Shown here one piece after another: positions 46,761 through 56,710 of a stretch of 64,000 nucleotides of DNA; position 1 is the stretch's first letter; each line of letters opens with the position of its first letter. The stretch spans positions 59,406,630 through 59,470,629 of the forward strand of contig OY292274.1 in the NCBI GenBank assembly GCA_958496175.1. The letters are read 5' to 3'. The DNA is from Sisyra terminalis. Its lineage: Eukaryota; Arthropoda; Insecta; Neuroptera; Sisyridae. The position numbers and the translations under genes were made by a program. The notes under the pieces are model-generated. The model saw only the letters and a list, made by a program, of their open reading frames with translations. It made no database searches and was not told the DNA's origin.

Positions 46761-48360
46761 AATTTAGTTTTTCTTCTTCTTTAAGTATTGCTTTACCAAA
46801 AATTACGTACGAACTGAACCCGGAACAAAAACTTAAAAAACAAACCAAATCATTTTAAGGGTATTAAAGTTTTGTGTAGGTATGTATTTCTTTAGGTGTA
46901 CTCAAACTTTAGCTATATACTCCAATAAAACGCATAGTAATTTATATAAATACTTTTATAATAACGAACTAATTTTATTTTTATGGAGTTGTATCTCAAA
47001 AATGTGATTTTATTAAGTATTGAGAATTATGATTTTTTTTGTTACACCACAGGTATCAATGAAAATTTTAATTTTCTTTTTAATTTAATAATAGTTATGA
47101 GCGTTATAATTTGTTAGTAGAAAAATTCAAGAGCCTACCTTTGTTGAATTTAATAAACAATTAAAAACGGTTTAAGAAAAAACGAAATTTAAAAAAAAAA
47201 GTTTTTTGTTGAAGTTCACAAGCACTAAACTGAAGTGTTCGAATTAATCACAAGCACATGCGGTTATTGTTGAAATCTTCTGCATCGCGCCAACAATCAC
47301 ATTGAAATGCAAGAATGGAATTGTTGAGTATATTATATCACGTTTACCGGAGTTCAGATTATGTTTTAGATTGGTTCAATGTACAACTTTACATTGCAGT
47401 TCAATTTCCGGTTCCTCCCACCAATCCGAAGCCGGCCGTTCGTTCAACGGAAAGTGCGCTGACCACAACCTCAACCGGATTATTGTTGCGAAGATAATTC
47501 CTCTTTTTCCACTTCTGCTATGAAAGTGTTGCTTGTTCCAGGTAATGACCACTGTGATCTATTATTGAATACCTACCATCGAGGAATAAACCGCTAGTTC
47601 TTACAACCTGTTCACAATACCTCCAAACTGGTTTCATCTCGGGAACATCACTATGCTGAAGAAGTTCACGTCGTTTTGCATCAAACACTTTTTCCACTTT
47701 TATTTTCCATTTCATTACACAATGACAATTTTGTTTTTCATAAACGATGCGTAGAATAGATACGTTAAATTTAAATATTAGTACAGCAAAACTAATTATC
47801 GACTAAGTGTTTAATTTTCTTCGAAACCGCTGAAACAAATCTTGGATAAACTTAAAATGTTAAGTCATTAAATGGCTCATTGCTTAAGATAACAAAGTTT
47901 CATTTTCAATTTATTTACCGCATTTGGTTCACATGTTTTTACTAAATGATAACTGACATAAATTACAAAAATTGTTTCAAAATTCTTTAATAATTTTTCT
48001 GTTCCAGCAAATACCTACAACGTAGGTACAGCAATTTTGAAATCAAAGTTGCACACTATAATTAACTTTGAGCATAATATTTTACGAAAGAAAATTTACG
48101 CAAAATTGAATTTTTTCACATTTTTTTATCATTAACGATTTATTATTAGTGGACTCTAGAGTTTAAAATCCATTCAAAGGGTAAAATCCCAACATCCCAT
48201 GGATTAGATATAGTAATTACGCCTCTCTGGTTCTGTCAATATCATTGTTTTTATAATGATCAATATATTGAAATTCTAATAAGTACATAAAGTCGTCTAA
48301 GTAATTTTTAAAATTCACATAACTTTTTGAGAAAATCACACGAAACAAAACACAAAAATA
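46761..48360. other. Non-coding stretch with one GC-richer island
   Basis: It is mostly AT-rich with nothing recognised. The island at about 47280-47720 is distinctly richer in G+C and carries a 65-codon - strand ORF at 47518-47715. That ORF begins MKWKIKVEKVFDAKRRELLQ and ends LEQATLS before a stop, with the same frame open again for about 35 codons after it. It could be a decayed gene fragment or retrocopy; I recognise no family. Confidence 0.3.
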
Positions 48361-49285
48361 TTGGGTTGTTCGGAAAGTAATTTCGTTTTTTCCCGACAAA
48401 AGATTTAATTGTATTTTTGCGCACTCATTTTATAATTAAGCCCTATAATCATTGTATGTTTTGAGAGATAATATAGCAAGGCTTGTATGTGAAAAAGCTC
48501 AAGTGATTCTACGCAATAGTTTTTAATTCGTGTCCCTTTAAATATGAAGAGTAAAAATCAGAATTTTCCTCATATATTACTGTTTCACTATAAAAAGAGG
48601 TAAAATGCTGTTCAATGAAGAAAAAAAATTAACTGAAGTGTATGCAGAAGATGTATTGACGGCACGCCAGTGCCAAAACTAGTTTGTAAAATTTTGATTT
48701 GACAATTTTGATGTCGAAGATGCATCACGGTCTGGAAGACCGGTTAAAGCTGATCAAGTCAGAATGAAATCATTAGTTGATGCAAATCGATGAATAACAG
48801 TACGTGAGATCGGTAAAAGGTAAAATTTACCAAATTGAATTGTTAATGACCCACTTGAAAGGCCTAGGATTAACCTCGAACCCCGATATATGGATTCCCT
48901 ATGTTTTTATGGAGAGAAATTTGACATCATACAAGTTTTGTACCCTTCCAAAAGCTTTTACAACTTGAATGGTATAAACTGCCATACCCATCATATTCTA
49001 CAAATCTGGCATCTTCGGTTTATTTTTGGTTTTGACCAGTGCAAAATCTTTTAGACGGTAAAACCTTCACTTCAAATGAGGAAGTCAAAAATCCCCCAAG
49101 ATCAGTTTTCGGCTAAAAAAGAGCAAAAATTTTTGCAGTGAAAAATTATACTACAACCAGAAAAATGGCAAAAGGTATTGAACCAGAATGGCCAATATAT
49201 AGTTTAAAAAAATATTTATTCACTGTACAAAAATTCATTTCATTATCACAAAAAAAGAAACGAAATTACTTTCCGAACAATCTAA
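48361..49285 (+). mobile_element. Degenerate mariner element, copy 2
   Basis: Ends TTGGGTTGTTCGGAAAGTAA...TTACTTTCCGAACAATCTAA lie between TA dinucleotides (48359-48360; 49286-49287). The transposase relic contains NEEKKLTEVYAED and FDVEDASRSGRPVKADQV, broken by stops. Its layout is the same as 31985-32881, so both derive from one already-deleted source; copy 1 additionally lacks about 27 bp near its 5' end. Confidence 0.8.
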
Positions 49286-49927
49286 TAGAAGAGTAACCAA
49301 GAGTAAAAGAGGAATTAAAGCAATTGCAAATTTGAAATTGTTAAACAAAAATCAAAAGATAAGGGTAGCAAGAAAAAGTATATTTAAAAAATTTTACGAA
49401 AAAAATATAAATGAAAATAACTTAACTGTAAAATTATGAGTAATAATTATAATAAATACATTTATAATGAACAGGATTAGATTTAATCGCAGTGCTACTC
49501 TGGGGTACAATGAAAAATGCCGCCTCAACATTCTCCATTGATCTAATATTCCACATAATAAGGGTTTGGAATGCATTTTTAAATAAAACACATCATTGAA
49601 AAAGAAACGCAGTGTTTTCAATTTTGAATAGCTCTTAATAGTGGAAAAAAATTATTTAATTTAATTTTTTTGGGAATAAATTAAATAATCATACAAACCA
49701 TACAAAACCTAAAGTTCTGAATATTACCACCCTTGACACTAGTCCTAAATAAGGATGCAAACAATTCATTGATTTTTTCAAGCATCATTGTATTATTCTT
49801 AAACATAGATGTTTTAATGTTGATGTTAAAATCCAAAACATCGATGATTAATCGTTTTTCATGAGCGATATATTTTGAACGATATTTTATTATACCACTA
49901 TCCATTCCATTCCGTTCATGACCTATT

Positions 49928-50245
49928 CAAGGGTGGATTTAAGGGGGCACGTGCCCCCCAGGGTATTTTTGTGTTCTATGGAGATTCCATCACAGTATAT
50001 ACTTAAAAGCAAATCAAATTATTAGAGTTGTTAAAATATATGAATAAAATAACAGAAAGAACATTAGTGAAACTCTTGTTTATTTCTGGCTGGAATTGCG
50101 AATGCGACACTTTGACACTTAAATAAACCTTCCTATATACATACTTGTAGTTGTAGAAATAAACTGTTTGTTTTAATAGTTATTGTTGATTTTTTTGCTG
50201 TCTGCCCTTGTGACTCCTCCCGGAAGAAATCCCGGATCCGCCAAC
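49928..50245. mobile_element. Short hAT-like element (CAAGGGCGGATT family), copy 2
   Basis: The left end CAAGGGTGGATTTAAGGGG and the interior through CTGGCTGGAATTGCGAATGC match the copy at 45857-46124. The right end is decayed (CCCGGATCCGCC). It is slightly longer than copy 1 and non-coding. Confidence 0.6.
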
Positions 50246-53016
50246 AACGGTAGACTGGGTTGGATTAAAATGTAATATAATGGCATTAGATTATAAATTA
50301 ACGCAGCTTACAATTTTACGATATTGGACTTCATTACTTAAGAAATATTGTATAAAAATCATTGAAAAAAATCGATATATCGGTCATAAACTTCGATGTT
50401 TTTAACATCGATGCTTAACTTTTAAAAATATCGATGTTTTTATGAGCAATGTTGCATCTCTAGTCCTAAGTACTCCAAGAAAAATCCAGCGTTGATAATA
50501 AAACAATATTAATTCCACCGAGGGAACAAAATACTTATTACAATTTCCAGCAAAATTTGTGGTTGACTCAAATCTAAGGAAGTCATGTGATGTCCTCATT
50601 AATATCTTGGGTAATATTTTCAAATGTCCTCATTTCTTTGAGAGATTCAATATTTGTCATAGTTTTGCATTGTTCGTTTACCTATACTTTTTGAAAATCC
50701 AATTAAAACAAAAATTTACGCAATTTTAAAATTTGATTTGAAAATCGTTGAGTTTCTAGCTAAATAAGATTAAACAGATGCCAAATAATTAAGTAGGTAT
50801 TATTCTTTTCTTCTACTACTACTATCAACTTAGATCTAATTAACTCTTAAATTCATTTTTAATTGATTTGAATATATGTGGCTTTGGTATTTCAATTGAG
50901 GCTTCTTACCTTTGTATGTATACCTACGATTCTCATAAACTTGTTCATGTAATTAGTTTTATTTCATTTATCAATGTTTAATGATATTTTACCATTACAA
51001 ATGTACTATTGTTGTGATATTAAAAGGTGCAATCAAAGAAAAAGAATCGATTATATAAAATAATTAAAGATAATTCAAGTAAAAACTCGTTTTTTGCAAA
51101 GCCGCAATTTTTTCAAGTTATTACTCAAGCATAGACCTGAATTAACACAGCGGAGTTTAGAAATGCCATGGAAATTAAAATTTTCAAATAAATTCTGTTT
51201 GAAAAAATCTTCACTTGTGTTCTGGTGAAAGTTGTAAAATTTGTGTGATATATATTTTATAGAAAATGTTAATTATCAACAACCTTTTAAATTTGGTTTA
51301 GATTCTAAACTTAACTAGAAAAAGTTAATAATAAAAAAAATATAAGTACCTAGTTGTAATTATATCAAATTTGATTACAAAACTATTCCAATGCAGGCAT
51401 AATCGGCAATTAAAATTTTTAATAAAAATGATTTGAAACCAATGGCATATTTATTGACCAACTTCATTATATTTGTAAACTATAAATTTCTAACCACCAC
51501 AAAAAGAAAGAACTATTCGATGTCCTAAGTTTCAATTATATCGTGTGCCCAGTATTATATATATTTATACAATTTTTTTATTTGTTAATTAATTCAGCTA
51601 TAATTCTTGCATCAACTTCAAATACTTGCTGAAAGTTTACTTATTTGCTTAAGCTGTAAATATAATGTAATTAATCAATATAAATATCTCATTATTTTCA
51701 ACTTTTCAGATATCGCAAGAACGATATAGCGACGAATTCTGTCAAAATCGAAAGTCAATGATTTTTCTCATCAATAATATTCCTAATAGTTAATTCAAAT
51801 TTGAAGTTGGAAATATTAAAAAGCATTAACCGTACAACTTAAGAATAATTTCAATGGAAGCGCTTGTTGGAATCAAACGGCGTATCATTATATTTATTCA
51901 AATATAAAGACGAATCTAATTAAAAAGCGTGACGGTTTGGCATTATAAACTATTATATTTTTAATGTTTGAATATTGTCATCAACTCATAATTCCAATTT
52001 TTGTTCCCTTGTATTTTCCTATTTTCACTTTTACTAATGATCAAAAATATGAAAATTATGTGTTAAGGTAATTGACGTAAAAACTATGTTTATCTGGATT
52101 GTTTTTAGGTATCTATTTGAAATTTTGAAAATGAAAAAAAAAAATAATTTCTCTTTTACATCATTGATAGCAAAGTTTAATTGATAAGTACTCTTTTTTG
52201 ACTTTATAATTCGTTTTAGTTTTTCTTTATATGTTTAATAAGTTTTGATGTAACTATTACAATTTCAAGGAAATTAAAAACCCATTTCCCTTAGCAGTAT
52301 TTAATAGGTAAAACATGGACCTAGAATACGATACAAATAGAATTAGAAGAATAAGAATGGTTGGTATATAGTCCCTAATTAAAATACTAATATCCTAGAA
52401 TAGTCAGAGATCCATCGCAATTAGTTTAACTTACGGTATTTTATAAATTTTTTTAAAAATATTTCACCATAACTATCGATAAAGTTAATATATATTTAGT
52501 GATCAGTGCCTAGTAATACAAGTTGAATGATTACTAGTTACTATAAGTATTTAGTTAGTAGGTCCCTTAACCAATTAGTATCATTTACATTAAATGATTT
52601 AGTTTTCCTAGAAAATCCCATTATCTTAGTATTTTATTTATACCTACATACTAACAAAGAACCACTTAAGTATCTTTCCGGGGCTGATTTACCATGATTA
52701 ATGTTATCATTCGGCTCTTTATAATAAAATTATAATTTTAGTTTTTTTTAATGTATGTTTCTACAACTTATATGTGAAAGTTTGAATAATTTGGCATATA
52801 TTTGCAAGAAAATTCAATTCAATAAAGCTCTAAAGCAATGTCTTTTAAATTATCTAAATGGATTTATTTTAGTTTTATTCCATCAAATTGCTTTTACAAT
52901 TTTCATCGAAAGTGTTAAACTGATCAATTTTAATTTTTAAATATGTTCAAATTTTAAGTCATTACGAAAAATTAAAATTTTTGATTCTAAATTAAATCTG
53001 CTCTTTTAAAAAAAAA
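50246..53016. other. Non-coding AT-rich stretch
   Basis: I see no gene, RNA gene or clear transposon here. The longest ORFs are low-complexity Leu/Phe/Ile-rich translations of A/T runs. Confidence 0.55.
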
Positions 53017-53032
53017 AAATAAAAAAAATGCC

Positions 53033-53041
53033 AAAAAAAAA
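53033..53041 (-). terminator. Pol III T-run terminator of the intact 5S gene
   Basis: On the - strand a run of nine T begins five bases after the 5S 3' end (GTAGAC, GTTC, T9). Another T-rich run follows farther downstream. Confidence 0.75.
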
Positions 53042-53045
53042 GAAC

Positions 53046-53163
53046 GTCTACGATACGCGGTGTTCCCAAGCGGTCACCCATCCAAGTACTGACCGCGCCC
53101 TATGTTGCTTAACTTCGCAGATCGGACGAGATGCGGTATGTTCAACATGGTATGATCGTAGAC
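53046..53163 (-). rRNA. 5S ribosomal RNA gene, intact
   Basis: A 118-nt gene from GTCTACGATCATACCATG to GGGAACACCGCGTATCGTAGAC-type ends; the two ends pair as helix I. The internal promoter is present: box A region AAGTTAAGCAACATAGGG and box C region GATGGGTGACCGCTTGGGAA. It is identical over all 118 nt to the interrupted copy once that element's insertion is discounted. It lies head-to-head with that copy, about 2 kb apart. Confidence 0.95.
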
Positions 53164-53188
53164 ATTAATATGGGAGTATTTTTAAAAA
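53164..53188 (-). promoter_or_regulatory. 5S upstream element (TATA-like)
   Basis: Read toward the gene, the flank is AAAAATACTCCCATATTAAT directly before the 5S start. The other 5S gene has AAAATACTTTTATATTAAT in the same place. Conservation of about 19 bp limited to this position suggests an upstream Pol III promoter element, as known for insect 5S genes. Confidence 0.55.
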
Positions 53189-54296
53189 TATAAAGTGAGT
53201 TATTTTCATGAAAAAAAAATATTTTTTTATAATTGTAGCTATATTAATTTTTTATGCTAAAAGGTGGTCCAAGGCGATAAGTAAATAAACACTCCGAATA
53301 ATTTTTTTGGGGGGGACTTTGCCTCTCTTCCGCCACTGGGATTTCGCCCCTGGATCCTTTAGGTATTTACAGTTTTTTTAGCATAAAGTATTGATGCAGC
53401 TACGATTGTAACCATTTATTTATTTTTTTTCATAAAAATCCTGAAAAATCAGTCTAAAATATTGAAAAAAAAATTAAATATTCCATTTTAAAGTGTCGAT
53501 ATTCTTCATTTTCGTTTTATTCCGTCGGGATCTATAAGAATCCGTCGTTAAATCGGGGCGCCGGAAAAATCGTAGTATCTCCATTTTTCTATTATTCTTT
53601 CGAATTGCTTATACTATTACTAGCAAATTCGCCAGACGTTATCCTGCCGGTCTATATTATAATAGCTGTAAATAAATAATTTGAATTTAAAAATAAGTTC
53701 TTGGAACATTGAAAAACCCTCTCTTAGCGACTCGCAGCATTCCTTGCTGTACCTTTTTTAATTTACCTTCAAGATATAAATTTTTCAACTAAGTTTTGAG
53801 AAAATTTGCTATACCTCTAAAAATTACTACACGATTGTAGTTAGTGGTTATTGTATTAACCGTTGAAAATGCCGTTTTTTGCGGTCGCAGGTATGTTACT
53901 GACACAAAAAATAGATGAAAATATTCAAAGATAAAAATGTCAACAGTGTATCTAAATTTAGTATGAAAAATTTGAGATATATAACTTTACTAGAGGCCCG
54001 CGGAGTTAGAATGCATTTCCTAAATGGTTCGCAATATCGTTGGGGTTGGTCATCTCTGATTTAAAAAGATGCTGATTTTTTGATTACTGTAAAATAGAAG
54101 ACAGATGTTTAATTAAAGGGTTTAATTAATATCAAACTAATAGGTATCCATTAATTTATTTTAATCGGCCTTCTTCTGAATGCTACTTTTATTATTAATA
54201 ATAATACGTAAATAGTAAATAGATACCCTTTTTTTCTGAAGAAAAATTATTTGAACTTAATTTCCAAGTTTCTATCAAATCAAGAAAGCTGTATTT

Positions 54297-54505
54297 AAAT
54301 TAGAACCAAAAGTAAAACCAGAATATAATATTGGTACAACTATTTAGATTAGACTTGTTTGTGACCTTTATACTTTTTTTTGGCGAAACTCGAAGATTTA
54401 TCTGAAAACAAAATATTATCGAAATCGATAAACCTGTTCTTTAATTGTACGATAGAATTCAGGTAGAAAGATATTTACGTTAAATTTTATCGACCTTTGT
54501 TCCAA
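54297..54505. repeat. Dispersed repeat, copy B
   Basis: It matches 23901-24090 (AACTATTTAGATTAGACTTG, TATTATCGAAATCGAT, GTACGATAGAATTCAGGTAG). It breaks off at GTTCCA where the TIR element at 54506 begins. Confidence 0.6.
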
Positions 54506-54708
54506 AACATAGTAAAAGCTTGAAGGCCAAAATGTGAGAAAAAAGAGATTCAAAGGTATCATTTATGGATTCGGAAAGAGGTGTTAATGTAATTTTAATT
54601 GACAACAAATAATAAATATCTCAAACTAGTTTCAAATTCCTGAACTACATATTTAAAGCTGATATTCTCTCATACACAATATTTTAGCCTTCAAGCTTTT
54701 ACTATGTT
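54506..54708. mobile_element. Short TIR element (MITE) with a related unfilled site
   Basis: It starts AACATAGTAAAAGCTTGAAG and ends CTTCAAGCTTTTACTATGTT, a perfect 20-bp inverted repeat extending imperfectly further inward. It interrupts a dispersed repeat whose other copy (23901-24110) lacks it, confirming that it is a mobile insertion. Superfamily unknown. Confidence 0.7.
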
Positions 54709-54844
54709 ATTTCATATCGCCATTTGAAAGTACGATTTTTGCATTCCATACTAGCTAACCGGTAAATTGGTTTATTACTTAACTTGTGGAATCCATACTG
54801 ACAAAACTGATAACAAAAATGAAAAGTACTTCAGTTATCATTTT

Positions 54845-54905
54845 ATCTGTTACTAGCTGATACCTGCAACTTCGTTCTTTGGAGAAGTTTGATTACAAAA
54901 ACCGT
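54845..54905 (-). mobile_element. Helitron-like 3' end fragment
   Basis: The - strand reads AACGAAGTTGCAGGTATCAG followed by CTAGT, the same terminus type as at 37057. Confidence 0.42.
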
Positions 54906-55169
54906 GACAAAATATTTTTATATATAAGATACATCTTCAATGTTGGGCAGATCACATAAGCATCAAGAACCTTGAACATTTTATAATATGGCTAAACTTC
55001 CTATTTTTTATATACTGAATCGCAAATTGAATGATATATTTCAGATCTATTATAAAGTAATGCATATTTTAATTTGATACAAAAAAAAATAAGATAAAAT
55101 TAAATATATTAATTTTAATAGATAGTTAATTAAATATAAAAAAACTTAGCAACTAACTTTATATTCTCA

Positions 55170-55188
55170 AAAATACTTTTATATTAAT
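55170..55188 (+). promoter_or_regulatory. 5S upstream element (TATA-like)
   Basis: AAAATACTTTTATATTAAT ends exactly at the 5S start and matches the flank of the intact 5S gene. With the rRNA gene interrupted, it may instead start transcripts into the retrotransposon, but the internal promoter boxes are now 4.7 kb away. Confidence 0.5.
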
Positions 55189-55398
55189 GTCTACGATCAT
55201 ACCATGTTGAACATACCGCATCTCGTCCCAGAGTTCTCGTCCGATCTCGTCCAGGCACTTCGTTTAAATTGACATCTGACTAAAAATCCACAATTACGTT
55301 ATTATATTAAATCAAAAATATCCAAATAAATATTAATCAATAACATTAGACCCAGTATCGTAAAACTAACTTTATAAATAGTTGAAACTAATAAAAAA

Positions 55399-56700
55399 GT
55401 GGATACAACTATACCTAACCTAAAAAACATTACTCAGCAAGCGCTGAGTAATGACTCCACCGCAGTTGAAAATGACAACTTTAAAATAATAAGCAAAAAA
55501 AACAGCAAAAGAAAACAAAAGGAGTCTTCACACGGAATGGAGTCTACCAGGAGTATTAAGAGGAGGACGATGTCCACCGACAGTTGCAGTGGACCAACGA
55601 TATCAACTCACAACAAATATGCCGTTTTAAGTGATGAAAGTGAAGCAGAATCTGATTCAGAAGTTCAAAACAAACAAAGTGAAATCAAAAACAGTGTAAA
55701 TAAACTCAGTGAAACAAAAAAACCTCCCCCATTCGTTATTCATGGGATGGTGGATGAACACAAAAAATTTATCAACAATATTAAAAATATAGTGAAAAGT
55801 GATTTCAGAATCACATACAAGAAAAACAATATAATCATACACGTAAACACCAATTCTGACTTTGTGCTACTAAAAGAAAACTGGGTAGCGCAAAAAATCC
55901 CATTCCACACATACACCGACAAGAATAATAAATACAAAACATATGTCATCTACGGACTACACCAAGAAATTGACGAAAAAGAAGTTAAAGAGGGATTGGA
56001 AGGCAAGGGCGTTAAAATAGAAAACGTCAGAAAAATGAAAGGGGTAGACCGGAGTATCTACATGGTGACAGTCAACGGTCTGTCGCTAAAACTCCTTCAA
56101 ACCCAAATTAAAGACGTCCTCCAAACCCGTATAAGATGGGACTATTATAAAAAGAAACGAATTATAGCCCAATGCCACAGATGCCAAGAGTGGGGCCACG
56201 CAACTAGCAATTGCTTTGCTGACCCCATGTGCCTTAAATGTGCAAATCCTCATTTAACGAGGGAATGCACAAAACCGCTAACAACACCAGCAAGGTGCGC
56301 GAATTGTGGAGGAGCACACCCGGCAAACGCCACAATTTGCGAAGCTTACATTAAAAGAAAGGAAGAAATTGAGACACGAAGGACATCAGCCAAAAAACCT
56401 ACAACAAGACTGAGACAGTTCAACCAGAATGAATTCCCACCGCTACCGACACCCAAAACAGCAGTACAACAAAATATTATTCCCGAAAAACCAAATGCGT
56501 GGAAACAAAAGGAATCGTCAAATAATACAACTAGCGATATATTTGAATTTCAAAAGGAGGTCAATGAATTAGAAAAAGTTCTAAATATAAGTAAAATGAT
56601 AAAAGCAGTTAAAGAACTAAGAAATAATATCAAAAATTGCAAATCAGAATCGGAAAAATTTTTCGAATTCTTTAACTTCTGTAAGCAGCTTGACAATTAA
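55399..56700 (+). CDS. Retrotransposon ORF1 (gag-like, zinc knuckles)
   Basis: An RNA-binding protein of the element's ribonucleoprotein particle. The frame is 433 codons from 55399, but the codon there is GTG and there is no in-frame ATG back to the TAA at 55375. The first internal ATG is at 55537 (387 aa). The N-terminal third is Lys/Ser-rich. A middle domain of the type associated with zinc knuckles follows (about residues 110-250), then three knuckles: CHRCQEWGHATSNC, CLKCANPHLTREC and CANCGGAHPANATIC (about residues 255-315). A basic tail with NEFPPLP and a short coiled-coil-like end complete it. ORF2 begins 10 nt after its stop. Confidence 0.85.
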   Translation: MDTTIPNLKNITQQALSNDSTAVENDNFKIISKKNSKRKQKESSHGMESTRSIKRRTMSTDSCSGPTISTHNKYAVLSDESEAESDSEVQNKQSEIKNSVNKLSETKKPPPFVIHGMVDEHKKFINNIKNIVKSDFRITYKKNNIIIHVNTNSDFVLLKENWVAQKIPFHTYTDKNNKYKTYVIYGLHQEIDEKEVKEGLEGKGVKIENVRKMKGVDRSIYMVTVNGLSLKLLQTQIKDVLQTRIRWDYYKKKRIIAQCHRCQEWGHATSNCFADPMCLKCANPHLTRECTKPLTTPARCANCGGAHPANATICEAYIKRKEEIETRRTSAKKPTTRLRQFNQNEFPPLPTPKTAVQQNIIPEKPNAWKQKESSNNTTSDIFEFQKEVNELEKVLNISKMIKAVKELRNNIKNCKSESEKFFEFFNFCKQLDN

Positions 56701-56710
56701 TCAATATATA

